From Desmodesmus armatus (lineage: Eukaryota; Chlorophyta; Chlorophyceae; Sphaeropleales; Scenedesmaceae): DNA of 64,000 nt. The notes below the pieces were generated by a model. The model searched no databases, was not told the DNA's origin, and worked only from the letters and a program-made list of their open reading frames with translations. Of this stretch, positions 12,290 to 25,600 are shown in pieces (the first letter of the stretch is position 1; each line of letters starts with the position of its first letter). Position numbers and translations under genes: made by a program. Where the stretch lies: NCBI GenBank assembly GCA_007449985.2, contig VIIQ02000004.1, forward strand, positions 310,001 to 374,000, read 5' to 3'.

Positions 12290-15200
12290 ATGGGCCGTGC
12301 CGAAGCAGTTACAGAGCAGGCTCCTACCGTGCTCGAGTCGCCACCCAGGAAGCTCAGGCGCAACTCATGGAGCTTTGATCGCCTCAAGAGCCTTGGCGGG
12401 GACATCAGCGATGACCTGATTGTGTTGAGGCACCTTTGGCTCAGCAACCTGGTGCCTGGCAAGAAGAAGAGCTCTGCCACGCATGCTCAGCGTCTGGAGT
12501 CCTTCTACGGCCCACAAGCAGCAGCTTGTAAGTGTATTGCTTTGGTGTAGCTGCTGGCCCTGTCCCTTGCCTTGTCCACCAGCAGGGCGCCACACACCCC
12601 TGGGGGTTACCCAGAATGTCCAGTACTTTGCCTGCTGGTTGTCCTAGAGAGGCTCACCCCCTTTGTACCGGCTCTTCTGCTTGATCAAAAGGTATTGCAC
12701 AATGTGCTGCAGGCAGCAAGCAGCAGGAGGCACTACACAGTCCATGGCATTCAGCCTGCATTGAATCACCAGCAGATGCGTTGATGCTGATGCTCGTTTG
12801 TGGTGACCTGTGCATATCGTGCCCGTACTGCCTTATTTGCAGATGACAAGTTCCGTGCCAACTTCCTGTGGGGCCGCAGGCCCATGTTGGCTGCCTGTGC
12901 TGCGCGATTGCGCGAGCGCTCTGACCTGGTCTGGGTCGACCTGGGCGCTGGGACAGGGGTGAGCGCAATGTATAATGCTGTTAATCAGGGGCTGGGACAC
13001 TATAGAACCACCTGTCGTCACCTAGACAGCACTTGGCACTGCCTGTTGATCATAGGAGAGATCTGTGTATGCACTGCCTGCCTTGGCCCTGAACCTTCTG
13101 CGTACATGCTTTGCAGGAGAACGTGGCCATGATGGACGAGTACCTGCCCCTGTCCCACTTCAAGGCAGTGTACATTGTGGACCTGTGCCACTCACTCTGC
13201 GAGCAGGTGGGTGCAAACCATCGACACGTGCTGTGGCTTAGTGAACACCTTGGGACGTCGATAGTGCTGTCTTGTTGGCCTGTGCTGCACTCTTGTGAGC
13301 AGAGCTGTGCGCAGGGACATGTCAACCTTGCCTGCAGTTCTACACTGGCACCGCAACCTGCTGCAGATGATGCTTCATGTGTGCTGGGACAGTGCTGAGT
13401 TCATGTGTGGTGGTGTTGGTGGCTGTCTGTTGCCCTGCAGGCCAAGGAGAAGGTGCGCGCCAAGGGCTGGACCAACGTGCACGTGGTGGAGGGCGATGCC
13501 TGCGAGTTCAGGGTGCCAGAGGGCGAGGCACAGCTGGTCACCTTCTCCTACAGCCTGTCAAGTGAGTTTCAGGGGAAGAATGGGCAGAAATCTTTGCATT
13601 TAGGGTAGTAGTTCCAAGCCTGAGCAGCCAAGCTACAACATCATAGGGCGGGTGGGTGCAGGGCAAGAATCAGCTTGGCTGCCTGAGGGCCAGGCACAGC
13701 TGGTGACTGTCAAGTGAGCATCAGGACCGACTCTTAACAGCCACAGGATCGCAGCAGAGCAGAGGTAGTCAGCAGCAGCCAGCATAGGTGTGTCTTCATT
13801 CACCTCGCCTGACTGCATACCCGTTTTATTTTTTCCTTTTGCTGAATGCTGTGTCTGCTGCAGTGATCCCTCCCTTCCACGAGGCCATTGACAACGCAGT
13901 GCTGCAGCTGGCCCCTGATGGCTTCCTGGGTGCAGCAGACTTCTTTGTCAGCGGGAAGTATGACACACCCATGAGGCAGATGCACTGGGGCAGGCGCTTC
14001 TTCTGGAGGTGAGGGGGCAGCCAGTCTAGGGGCCCTCCCCTGTTGTATGCACTACCTTTGGGTGTGTGTGCATTGACAGGGGTGGAGCAGGCCAAGCTGT
14101 TGGTGGCTGTGTTGGTGGATCGACCTGTGGTTGGATGGGGGGATTGGGCGTGCGGGTTGGTTGAGACAGCAACAGTCTCTGCAGCTAGCGACTTTATGTG
14201 ACACCCTCGTAGTTGTTCCTGCAGATTGGTAGAGGGAAGGGGTGCGGTTCATCACATGGCAGGAGTAGCTCATTTGTGCGCTTGCATGCACCAACATCTG
14301 CAATCAGACCGCAAGGGCAGGGCATCAGCAGACACGACGGCTCCTGCAGCAGAGGACATGCAACTCACAAAGCCCTCCCTGAGCCTCTGCCTGTGGGCTG
14401 TGTTGTGTTCTATATGCAGGTCCATCTTTGACATTGACAACATTGACATCGGCCCGGAGCGAAGGGCCTACCTGGAAACCAAGATGGAGCGGGTGTGGGA
14501 GATGAACAGCGAGGGCTCCATTCCATGGTACGAATGACACATGGGGGTTGTGCATACGGGCTGGGTTTGTGTTGGATTGTGACCATCAGCAAGGTGATCC
14601 ACTGGATGAAAAACCATCACCTGTACTGTGCATGGTTGTTACTGCATGAGCTATGGAACATTCAGTTGCTGATATTGCTGCTCCTACGCCTCCTGTTGTT
14701 GCTGCTGGCAGGGTCCCCATCCTGCGCGCCCCCTTCTACGCCTGGGTGGGCCGCCCCTGGGCTGATGCCCGTGCGTGTGTCCACCACGAGCAGAAGGTGG
14801 AGCGCCCTGCACTGTTCCCGCCAACCTTCCTGTACACACAGAGCTGGGAGGACCCTGAGCCTGATATGAAGGTGTGTTGGGTGTAATGATGGAGTACTGC
14901 CTCTGTCATAGACAGGACCTTGCTAGTGTGCTGCCATAAGCACTCTCTCCGCTGACAGATGTCACTGAAATTGAAGTTTCAATCAGTCAGGTCAGCTATG
15001 ATCAGAGTAAGAATAGTCGTAGGTGCGTGCGCCGCCGGTGAGGTTATCAGCTACAGGTTGTGAACCCAATCATGCATAGGCTGCATGCACCCAGGCTGTG
15101 CAAGACATGGTTCGTCACTTGCTTGCCAGTGTTCACTCAGTGAAGTCACCTTGTGCCAAGTCGGACCAACTGATTGAGAGAGCAGGATTACCCACATTGC

Positions 15201-18200
15201 TCAAGGGCTGTGCCAACTGCTGCCTGTGTGCCTTCTGCAGGTGATGCACATCAATGCCAACGACACCGTGCTGACACTCACCTCTGGCGGCTGCAACGGC
15301 CTCAACCTGCTGCTGAATGGTGCTGGCCACGTGGTCAGTGTGGACTGCAACCCAGCACAGAGCAGCCTGCTGCAGCTCAAGGCAACAGCAATCCAGCAGC
15401 TGGAGTTTGAGGACGTGTGGCAGGTGCGGGCTGGGGTTGACGTGTGAACAAAGACTGAGCAACGCAGATGAGCGCATGCAAGCATGTGCACGAGCTGCAT
15501 CACAAGCTGTGCATAGATGTAGGAAAGACCATGGGTGCGCACACAACTGGGAACAGTGTTGCCTGCTTGCATGAGGGTAAGGTCAGCAACCACAAGGTTA
15601 CAACCCTTTCACTTCATTTCCCCATCCAAGCAGCAGCTGATTTATTGAGGTCATGCCTGTCTTTCCTTCCTCTGTGCAGCTGTTTGGTGAGGGCCGTCAC
15701 CCCGACATCGACCGCCTGTTTGAGACGCGGCTGGCTCCCTTCCTCAGCCAGAAGGCCTACAACTTCTGGAGCACACGCCTGTGGTACTTCAAGGAGGGAC
15801 TGTACTACCAGGGAGGCATGGTGAGCACACGTGATGCTGAGTCCTGTCGACACTTGGGGGCTGTACAGTACTGTGCTGGCCGTATGGGGCACACAGGGGT
15901 TGCACCAGTTGCGGTTGTACGCCCCGCATGTTGACACCTGCATTTATGATCTGTGTGCGTTGCCACAAATCACCATCCAACCTACGTGGCAAGCGGCAGT
16001 TGAATCAGCAGGTTGACTTCGTCAGGCAGGATTCAGGGGTAACCGCCGCCTGGTGCCCGCAGGGCCACGGTCAGCACTGTCCAAGAAACAACCCTATTGT
16101 GTGCTGCACTTGTGCTGATGTCCTGCAGGGCAAGCTGTGCTGGGTGCTGCAGTGGTTGGCGGTGCTGCTGGGAGTGGGTGGCACAGCCAAGCGCCTTGCC
16201 AATGCCCAGACGCTGCAGGTTGGTATATCTGTTGGCAAGCCGTACAGCTTGCAGTCGGCATGTAGGGACGGCACAGCTGATTGTGTGGCCTGCAGCAGGC
16301 GCCACGCCTGCTGATGTTGGTGCGAAGAGCTGCAGGATGAAGCCCCTCCAAGTTGGTTTTTGTGTGGCAATTGTTCTCCTGGGGCACCCTAAGCTGACGG
16401 TGTTCAGCTGCAAGATCATCCTTGGTTGTGTGGCTCACCTGTCTGCCTGCCTGCTTGGCTGTTGCTGCATCTGCCTGGTGTGCTTGCCGGCCACAGGAGC
16501 AGCGCAAGATCTGGGACAGCATGGCACTGGTGTACTTTGTGAAGCAGGGGCCCACCGTGCTGGTCTGGCTCTTCAGCAAGCTGCTAGCGCTGCTGCTGTT
16601 TAACCGCTTCGTGCTGTGGTTTGGTGGAGGCGTGCCTGGCAAGCAGTACGCACTGATCCGCAAGGATGGCATCCCCATCGAGCAGTACATCGGCCGCACA
16701 GTGGACGGTGAGGACACTGTGTGCTGCTGCTTGTCATGCTGCTGTGATCGTCACAGCCTGTTACGGTTACTGCTCACTTTAGGTTTTAGTATGACATACA
16801 CCCTGCTGTCCAGCTGGGTGGTCTAGCTGACACTCAATTGCTCCTCACGTGCCAGCTGTTGACTGAAGTGAACAAGGCTTGCCCTCCTGGAGATTGTGAC
16901 GAGAGTATTTTGTAAGTTGATTGCTGCATGCTTGTTACTGTACGCATGTGTGCTGACCTGTGCGTCTCTTCCTGTTTCTGCTGCTGTCTGCTGTTTGATC
17001 AGGCGTCGCGGAGAACAGCCACCTGCGCAAGCAGAACTACTTCTACTACAACTGCATGACTGGCCACTTCCTGCGTGACAACTGCCCCTCATACCTGCGT
17101 GAGGAGAACTTCAACCGGCTGAAGGACGGCCTCATCAACCGCCTGACCATCAGCACAGGCTTCTTCCTGGATGAGCTGCGCGCACGCAAGTACAGCAAGG
17201 TGCGCTGCCCCGGTGACATTTTTTGGGGTTTGTTGGGGTATATGGGGGTACACGTATAGCAAGGTGTGCTGGGTTGGTTAACATTGGCATGGGCTGCGGG
17301 CACGCAAGTACAGCAAGGTGTGCTGGGATGGGTGGGGTCTGGGTGATCTGGGGCCATGCAAGCACAAGCTTGTGCTGGGTTGGGTGGGGTTTAAGTTGGC
17401 TGCGGGCACGTAAGAACAGCAAGATGTGCTGGGCTGGGCTTGACGAGGGTGCATGGCTCAATGCTAGCTGTGTTTTTGTCAGAGAATGGGTGTGCTGGGT
17501 TGGCTGGGGTTGGGATGAGCTGCGCGGATGGAAGCACAGCAAGGTGGGCTGGGCTGGGTGACATTGGTATGAGCTGTGGGCATGGAAGCACAACAAGATT
17601 ATGCTGGGTGGGGTGGGGTCGGAATGAGCTGCGGGCCCGCAAGTCCAGCAAGGTGCGCTGGTCTGGGCTTGACGAGAGCTGTTTGTGGCTGAATGGTAGC
17701 TGAATGTTTGGCAGAGGCAAAGGAAGGGGTAACTGCTCGCGAAGTGAAGTTGGGGTGTAGCTGGGTGGTCTGTGTGTGCAGGACAGTGACAAGTTGTCAC
17801 TGTGACAACTTGACAGTGATGATGCAGCAGTGTTTGCGGCATCAGCTGCATGAGCTGGAAGGAGGGATTGCTCTGCTGTGCTTTGCTTTACTGTGATGTC
17901 GTTTGCTGTACCGCACTGCAACATAGTTGTTTGTGTTGTGCTGCACTGTGTTGCCCCGCAGGTCATCCTGATGGACCATGTTGACTGGCTGGACTGCAAG
18001 ACCGTGCAGGAGCTGGCCAACACCCTGGCCCAGCAGGTGCTGCCAGGAGGCATCGTCATCTGGCGCAGCGCCAGCCTGTCTCCCCCTTACAGCAAGGTGC
18101 GTGCAGCTGTGACCCCTGCGTGGGGTCAGGTGGGGCTGGCTCAATTTTGATCCCGGCTTTTACCAAATGAATTATGAGAGGCGCTATTTGGAACATAGCC

Positions 18201-18668
18201 TGATGTGGTACACTGATCGAAGTGTGCTTCAAATTGAAGGTTTCCAAGTTGTCATACGCAGGGGCTGAGGATAGCTTGCTGGTGTGCTGAGTTGGCCATG
18301 TCATCACGATTGCATGCCGTGTGCTGTTTGCAGGTAATTGCTGATGCTGGCTTCACAGTGACCTGCCTGCAGCGTGCCTCTGAGGGCTACATGGACAGGT
18401 AAGGGGGTAGCTGACGCGGGGAAGACGCCGCAGGGAAAGAGCAGCATACTAATCGTGTAAAAGTGTGTGCAGTGATGCTACTAGCATTCTATGCAGCAAG
18501 GGTGAACTCCTGCATGTACCACAGCAGTCCCAATAGATGAGGGGGCATACCTCACGGGACCACTGTGCCTTTCATAACTGAGGTGGATATTCCACTTGCT
18601 GCTGCTACTGCAGGGTGAACATGTACAGCAGCTTCTACGTGGCTGTGAGGGGCAAGAAGGACAGCTGA
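12290..18668 (+). CDS. BTA1: Betaine lipid (DGTS) synthase, bifunctional BtaB-BtaA fusion
   Basis: Makes diacylglyceryl-N,N,N-trimethylhomoserine in the ER: the BtaA part transfers the aminocarboxypropyl group of S-adenosylmethionine to diacylglycerol and the BtaB part trimethylates the amine. Fifteen exons: 12290-12527, 12843-12958, 13117-13206, 13441-13561, 13864-14008, 14420-14527, 14712-14871, 15241-15423, 15680-15820, 16129-16218, 16497-16707, 17003-17199, 17962-18096, 18334-18398, 18614-18668. All phases close, giving 684 aa. The N-terminal half is a class I methyltransferase (VWVDLGAGTGENV as SAM motif I, then acidic VYIVDLCHS, then IPPFHEAIDNAVLQL). The C-terminal half is BtaA-like (YTQSWEDPEPDM, LTLTSGGCNGLNLLLNGAG, VDCNPAQSSLLQLK, YYNCMTGHF, DHVDWLDC). 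This BtaB-then-BtaA order matches the Chlamydomonas enzyme. A hydrophobic stretch in exon 11 (LVWLFSKLLALLLFNRFVLW) could be membrane-associated. In algae the gene is typically induced by phosphate shortage; I saw no element proving that here. Confidence 0.95.
17170..17690 (+). repeat. Degenerate tandem copies of the exon 12 3' end and its donor site within BTA1 intron 12
   Basis: The end of exon 12 (gagctgcgcgcacgcaag, then tacagcaag followed by the donor gtgcgctg at 17200) is echoed about six times downstream. Donor-equivalent positions are 17264, 17318, ~17424 (GT changed to AT), 17544, ~17598 (changed) and 17653. Copies share gagctgcgggc, gcaagtacagcaag and gtgtgctggg with point changes. 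At least four retain a GT at the donor position. Confidence 0.8.
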
Positions 18669-21600
18669 AGCGGCTCGCACAGCACGCACAGCATGAGAGT
18701 GTTGACTGCTGCAGCCCGTTCCTGCCAACAGTCGGCGGGGCAAAGGTGCTCAGGCTGTTTGTTTGAGTGGCTGGAGGGCAATTGTAGTTTCCCTGCTGTC
18801 TTCCCTGTGCTTTGAGAGCTTTTGTGTGATCAGGATGTGGTGTTCGGTTTCTGCTTGTCCAGTTTGCAACCAATGCATGTGAAGGTCGAGTGAGTGTCTC
18901 AGTTCAGCGCACGTCGCTGTGCTTCCTGCAGCATTGGCTATCCACAGGCAGTGACGTGTGGGGGCAGCCAGAACTTGCATGACTGCATCACTGTCTTGTT
19001 GAAGAGTGTACGTGCCCAGGCTGTAAAAGCCATGCTGCAAGGTATGGTGGGTGTTTGCTGAGTGAGGGGTAGAGGGCCTACGGCTGCAGTTGCCAGGTGT
19101 TTCTTGGTTACTTTTGCCTGCATTTTGAACTGGGCTCTTATGGCCACCTGGGTGTATGGCTCATCTGAGGGGTGCTGCAACGCTCGCACCTGGTGTGTAG
19201 GTACTTGCAAGCTGCAACAGCTTGCCTGCTGTCTGCCTGTCGGAGCTGTGTCTAAGGCATTTCCCTGTGGTGCCTCCTCCCTGTCGCTTGTATCAGCAAG
19301 GCTGTTGTGCGTTCATGGTTCTTCGCACTGGAGCCTGCATTCGTTTGAGGCAGGGTAAATGAAGCAGCCGAGCTGTAGGTGTGCGTGCATGGCAGTGCAT
19401 TGTGGCTCGACTGCAACAGTGCGCGGCTGCAGCTGTAAGCCCACTGGGTACCTGCAGTGTGCTGTCCTGGCTCAAGGATGGTGTGTGGATGAGCAGGCGA
19501 TAGCAAGTGGTGTGGCATCTCAGTCTACAGCTGGGGTATGCTTGCTCCATCATGAGTAGCAGGTGCATGAGTCTCAGTACTGTCCAGCATCTGCAAAGCA
19601 AGTTGGGCCCACAGCTTGCAACACATGGTGTGCATTCAGCAGCCACCATACACCGCCAGCAGTTCTGCTTCGTTTTGTCTCCCTATTCTGGTTGAGATCT
19701 GTGCTTGTTGCTTTCTGCATGGCTGCTTGGGGCAGACACGTCAGCAGTGGGTGGGCAACCAACATGGACGGTGTGGTTTCTGTTGCGGCAAGTATTGTAC
19801 AGTGTGGTATTCCAGTGCCACAGAGTTATGGTCTGTAGCAAGTTGCTGTGCGCTACCATCACATTTGTGTGCCCTGCCTGTTTTGTGAGGGTGGATTGTG
19901 TTTGTGGTAGCCTAGCAGCTCAGCAGCTGAAGAGCTTGTTACGGTCTGGGTGTTGTAACTGGGCTGGATGTGACATCCACAGAGTGGATGCGGTTCTGTT
20001 CATTGTAGCAAAGCACTGCAGCAGTACAACCTGACTGGTGCTGATCAATTGGACAGTTCGGGCTTGCAAATATTGATAGAGTCTGTGCAGCAATTTCATT
20101 CCATTGACAAACAGGGGTAACAAGTCAAGGATATGCCAAGGTCAAGTCAACAGCCAGAACAACACAGTCAACTGTACCCCGGGTTGCATGCATTCAATCA
20201 TGATGTTACAATTCACATTGGTACACTCCCACCCTACTATCACTTTCAAGGGCAATTGGTGGTTGGCTGCGGGTAGCAACCGCCTGGATGCATGCAGCAG
20301 GTGGCCTGACTAAAACCTGGCCACCAACAAAGGGCAAAATTGTGCGCACAGCAGCAAGCAGCCTGGGAAACAAATCATGCGGCTGGCAACTTCGCTACAG
20401 CATCAACATCATGCACAACACCACCAACCCTACACAGGACCATAGGGAGTGCCAGAGCCTGTGATGGGGTTTGGGTGTAGCAGCACCCTGGGAGATCCTA
20501 CCAGACTGGCCGCTGGCAAGGAGTGTTGTGGGAACTGCCTGTAGACCATCAGGCTTGAAAGCAATCAACCGCCCCAAAAACCCAAGATCCGCTGCACAGC
20601 ACCCCCGAGCTATGCACCACAACCCTTCGCCAGCACCACAACCCGCCGATATCAAGGCCTGTGCGGCACTGCACCACCAACCCGCACCACAAGCACCCCC
20701 ACCAGCAGTGTGCTGCGGACATGTTCAAGCAGTCGCTGCATCAAACACACGGTAGTTGCCACGCATGTGATGCAGCCCGTATCAACCATCACCAGGCCAA
20801 ACAATCATACTGGCAAGTGTACACAAGCTGAGGCATCATGTGGGGCACCATGCGGCACCCACAACACAAACCATGCAGCCAGCAGACACAACAAACAGTA
20901 CAGGCCGTAGCTGGCAGCATGATACAAGGTCCCTTCCAATCACATGCGACCCGGCTGCACTGGGCAAAAGCAAAGATGCGCTGGTGCTGCATTCTGCTCT
21001 AAATCTCTGCCCACTTTGCTGTCGGCTTGGTACAGGCCTGTTAGATCTGCAGCCAGGAACAACCACAAGCCTGGTAGAGTCAGTCGACGCACCCAAGACA
21101 GCCAGCAAAGCGCCCCACACATCAACCAACTCATACGACAATAACCTCTGGAGGGTGTGTGGTGAAATCGTGCATCACACCATCTGCACGGTGCAAGCCA
21201 GGGGAAGGCGTCTACCCTGACCTGATTAATGCCTATCATTGAGTCTTCTCAGCCATGTTGGCACAGCAAACACTGCCCATCAGCCACTTTCTGCACCAGT
21301 TGTCTGGGCATGAGGCAGAGCAACACGGCTACAACATGGCATAGTATACACCCTTGCAAGGGACCGGGGAAAAACAACCGTCGACAAAACTCTCCCACAG
21401 TGTGCGGCCTTTCAGCTACGCTGTGCATGCCACAGGAAGCCACCAAGTGAATGCCAAGAGTACCTCTCAGCACAGCGCGAGAGGTCTGGGCCCCTGCCAG
21501 AGACCACTGCCATATGCATGCCTGCCGGCAGCAACTGCAAAGACTGGTTGCACCAGCACACACACACACACATGCGCCAAGTCATGTGTCAACACACACG

Positions 21601-22619
21601 TGCGCCACTGGCAGGAAAAGAAGCACCAACTCGCATGCACACCATGTCAGCTCCTCTTCAGCGCAAACTCTCTGGCACCACCAGCACCACCAGCACCCAT
21701 ACCTGCCCAGGCCATCCAAGTCTGTGCCACTTCGTATGGGAGCAAGAGATGTTAGCAGTGCTGCTGCCTGCGGCTTGCAACCGGCTGCACAAAGCAGACC
21801 CTCATGCGCAGGCAGCAGCACAGAGCATACAAGCAACAGCTCTCATCTCAAGAGATGAATGTGTGTACCAGTGTGTATGCACGCAGAAAGAACGCAATGC
21901 ACTGCACTCAAGACACGCCATGCACATCCTCCGCTGAACCCCTCTCTTACGTGAACCAACACACACCCTGTGCTCAAGCACACCGACAGAAGCACTGTCG
22001 CTGCACACACACCACACCAGCCAGCACAAGAAACAACGGTTGAGAGTCAACCCTGTCTCACCACACCATGCAGGCCATACGATGCAGAGCGCTACAGGAA
22101 ACAACCTTTGCACGCAACAAGGGAACCAACAACGCTGCATGAAATGACTAAGCCTGTCGACACGGCTGGCCACAAAGCCGGCCCCTACTGTCCATGTACA
22201 TTGTAGTGCAGCTGACAGTGCATGCCAGGAACAGGGTTGTGCAGGGCTGTGACAAAAGCAGACACATACAGCGCCAAGCACGAAGTACCCCAACAGCTAG
22301 CAGCTGCCTGACAGCAGGAGGCTACCCTGGAAGGGTTAACAAGAACCAGTCTGCACCTTCTGTGCTGGAGTCACACTGTGAAGGGGTGAGAGCAGCATCA
22401 GTCAATCTATCCCACAAGCCCACTCTGCAAAGCCCCTCCAAACCCATAACATCAGACAACCCCGCCATCCATGACGACAAGACAGACAGATCAGCAACAA
22501 CTGGCAGCTTCATCTTGCACAACCTTGCGCACACTCCTAGGCCTGGGGGGATGATCAAATCACAGCTGTGCTGATCAGACCGCAGAAGCCATCCATACGC
22601 GTGTGATACTGTGGTAGCC
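18669..22619. other. 3.95-kb gene-poor interval between convergent genes
   Basis: No exon chain or domain was recognised on either strand. TGTAA at 19022-19026 is a candidate polyadenylation signal for BTA1. The + strand is G/T-rich up to about 20.05 kb and A/C-rich from about 20.1 kb onward, as expected where transcripts from BTA1 (+) and the J-domain gene (-) converge. Short CA-rich tracts occur near 21.55 kb. Confidence 0.45.
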
Positions 22620-25600
22620 TCAGTCATCCTTGCGCTGTGCGTACACAGTCATCGGCACCAGCGCGCGCTCAGGAGGCACCATGTAGTAGTCTCCTCCCAA
22701 ATCATCTAAGCTGCGCTGGGGGGAGCTGGAGCCGTTGCGCTCATACCAGCGCTGCGATCGCTGCCGACGTCCCACACGCACACCCTCGCCGGTGCCCTCT
22801 ACCACGCTGGCCATCTCGTTGACAGCGGCCTTGAAGAAGTTAGCAAAGAAGCCCATGTGCTCCTTCAGCAACTCCTCAGTTGCTTGCCTGTAAGGACAGC
22901 ACAGCACAGCACAACGCAACAAGCCAGGTCAGCACGACGCACAGATCAGCACTGCCCATCATGCAGCAGGTCCCAGCAGGGAGTTGGGACAAGTATGTGA
23001 TGTAAGTACACTGCCAGTGATGTCGAGAAACCTCAGCGCATGCGGGACCCCCTTGCTGGCATCAGTGCCGTGCAGGCTAGTCCATGCCATCCTCAACAGC
23101 CTTCAACTTGGCAGTGCAGACAGCACACCATCACCATACCCCATATCACAGCCGCCATCAGATACACACTTTGCTGACACCCGCGCTGACAATGACCACA
23201 CCACACAGACCAGCATTCAAGCCCAGCATACGCTCCCAGCAATGATTACATGTGTCTCACACACCTGCGTGCCTCCTCCTGTGCTGGGCTGTACTTCCGC
23301 TTGGCCCTGAGCGCCTCCTCCTCCTTGCGCTTACGTTCCTTCATGAAGGAGGCTGTGGCACTGAACACGTCAGACACACGGCCCTGCCCCGCCATCATGA
23401 CGCCCACGTTGACACGCTCCACGCGGTTGCGCATGACGTACTCGAGGGCAGGCAGCTCCTCCTTCTGGACCCTGCAGAGTCACATACACAAACGAGGGCA
23501 GCCACATACACAAACGATCAGAGGAGGGGCTCGCCTGTAAGGTTATGATCAGCCCCTAAGGGGGGGGGGGGCAGGGGAAGCAGGAGGAGGAGCAGGGCAT
23601 GCATGCGCAACTGCTGATTGGCGAGGGAGGATCATGGTGGTGACAGTGAGTATGGATACATGTGTGTCACATGTATGGGGTCAATGAAGTATCTGAGATA
23701 CATGCCCTTGTTGAGCTTGGTATAAGAACATCCAGAGAAATCAAAGCGCCACACCCTCACTCACCAGTGTATGCAGTTGACGGGGCAGGAGTCTGCAATG
23801 CAGCAACAGCCAGCAGTGGATCAGCATTTGCAGGCCGCCACAACAGGTGCACAACACAATGCAGCTGCACTAAAGCAGGGGTGTATGTTGCATGCAACCC
23901 TGAATGGCAGCACTGCAATTTCACCCCGGGCATGCTGTGCAAGAGCAAGCAAGCAAGCAAGCAAGGACAGCATGTCTCAAATCCAAATGCTCACCAATTG
24001 CATCCTGCAGCTCATCCTCTGTGTTGAGCCACTGTGCAAACACGCGGCTGCGGCCATGCTCATTCTCAATCCTGCAGGATGAATACACCCAGCACAATTC
24101 AGCTGTGTCTTGCAGACTGCCAGGCTGCAGTCCACTGTTGCACAGCACAGCATGCTGCACTCAAGGGTTGTACGCTGCTTGCATGAAGGATGTTTGGGTG
24201 TCTGTTGCTGTGCTGTTGGTGTCATGTGGAGGTGCTTTAGCTGTTTGCTGGTGTTGCCTGCCTGCCACCAGCTGCTGCTTGGCCCACCTGAAGCAGCCGG
24301 GTGCATGCCACACGCACTGTTTGCAACCAATGCAGGTGTTCTCGTCCTGCAGCAACACAGCAAGCATCGAATACAGGTACTGTCACAGAAATTGCACATA
24401 AGACCGATGGTACCCCTGGAAACACCTATTGCCTGGGTTGTTAAACACATGAGTTACACCCATGTGTGTGTTTTGCCTGTCTCCGGAGACCTAGACCAGA
24501 CTCCAGTGGAACAGGTCTCCACTGGAGTTAAAAACGGCTCCACTTGAGTTGGAAATTAGAATTTGGAGACACAGTTGGTTCTGGAAGTCCAAAATGTATG
24601 GGTCCCTGTACTCTGCCTTGGTGGTGGAGGGAGACCTTCCAGGGCTTCCATCCAATCCAGGGCTCCAGGAACTCGTTTGTCCCCCTCCCAGCCCGCTCCC
24701 ACCCTCCAGGCATTCCATCCACTTAAACCCCTCCAACCCCTCCAGCCCTCCCAGGCCCCCTCCAACCACTCAGGAATAGACATCAGCTTCTGCCTGATTT
24801 ATGCTAGCGGAGCCAAGCCAAAAATCCTGTTTCTGCCACCATACCCATGACTGCTACACAAAACCCTGACACCCCAGCACGCTGGTTTCTTTGGTGGTGC
24901 AGCGAACGGCTGTGGGGTATTGTGGAGCCCGCAGGGCTCCACGGTCCACAGCTGTTTGTTGCTTCACCAAAGGATGCAGGGCTGGGGTGTTGGGGTTTTG
25001 GGTATCTGTTAGGGTTTTGGTGTCTGGAATAGGGTTTCTGGATCGGCGAAGCCCCTACGGACAGTAAGGTTTCTGGGGGGGGGCAGGGGAGTACAGGGTT
25101 TAGGGTTCATACTTACTTGGCTCTACCAAGTTCTGAAGTGCTTTGAATGCCGGAGGGTGGGAGGGGGGTTGGAGGGTTTGGAGGGTTTGGAGGGGTTGGA
25201 GTGGACGGAATGGCGGAGGGTGGGAGGGGGCTGGAGGATTTGGAGGGGTTGGGGGTTTGGAGTAGATGGAATGAATGGAGGGTGGGAGGGGGCTGGAGGG
25301 TGTGGAGGGTTGGAGTGGATGGGATGCCTGACGTGGGAGGGGGCTGGAGGGGTTGGAGGGGTTGGAGGGGTTGGAGTGGATGGAATGCCTGGAGGGTGGG
25401 AGGGGGGCTGGAAGGCTAGGGTGGACGGAATGTCTGGAGTGTTCCCCAGTGGGAGGGGGGCTGGAGGGTTGGAATGCTATACTATTCTGTAGGTTTTCCA
25501 GACACACCCATTGGCATAATGTCAGCGATTGGCTCAGTAAGAAGATGAGCAACCCACAGGGAGCCAGAGGCTCATGCGCGATTACGACCTACATGAAGCA

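Noticed and set aside
21550..21610. CA-repeat region as possible CRISPR or regulatory repeat
   Set aside because: Simple microsatellite without spacer structure, in a eukaryotic context.
25005..25110. Telomere-like TTTAGGG sequences
   Set aside because: Only isolated units (ggtttagggttc, gttagggtttt), not a tandem array; part of the G-rich inverted repeat.
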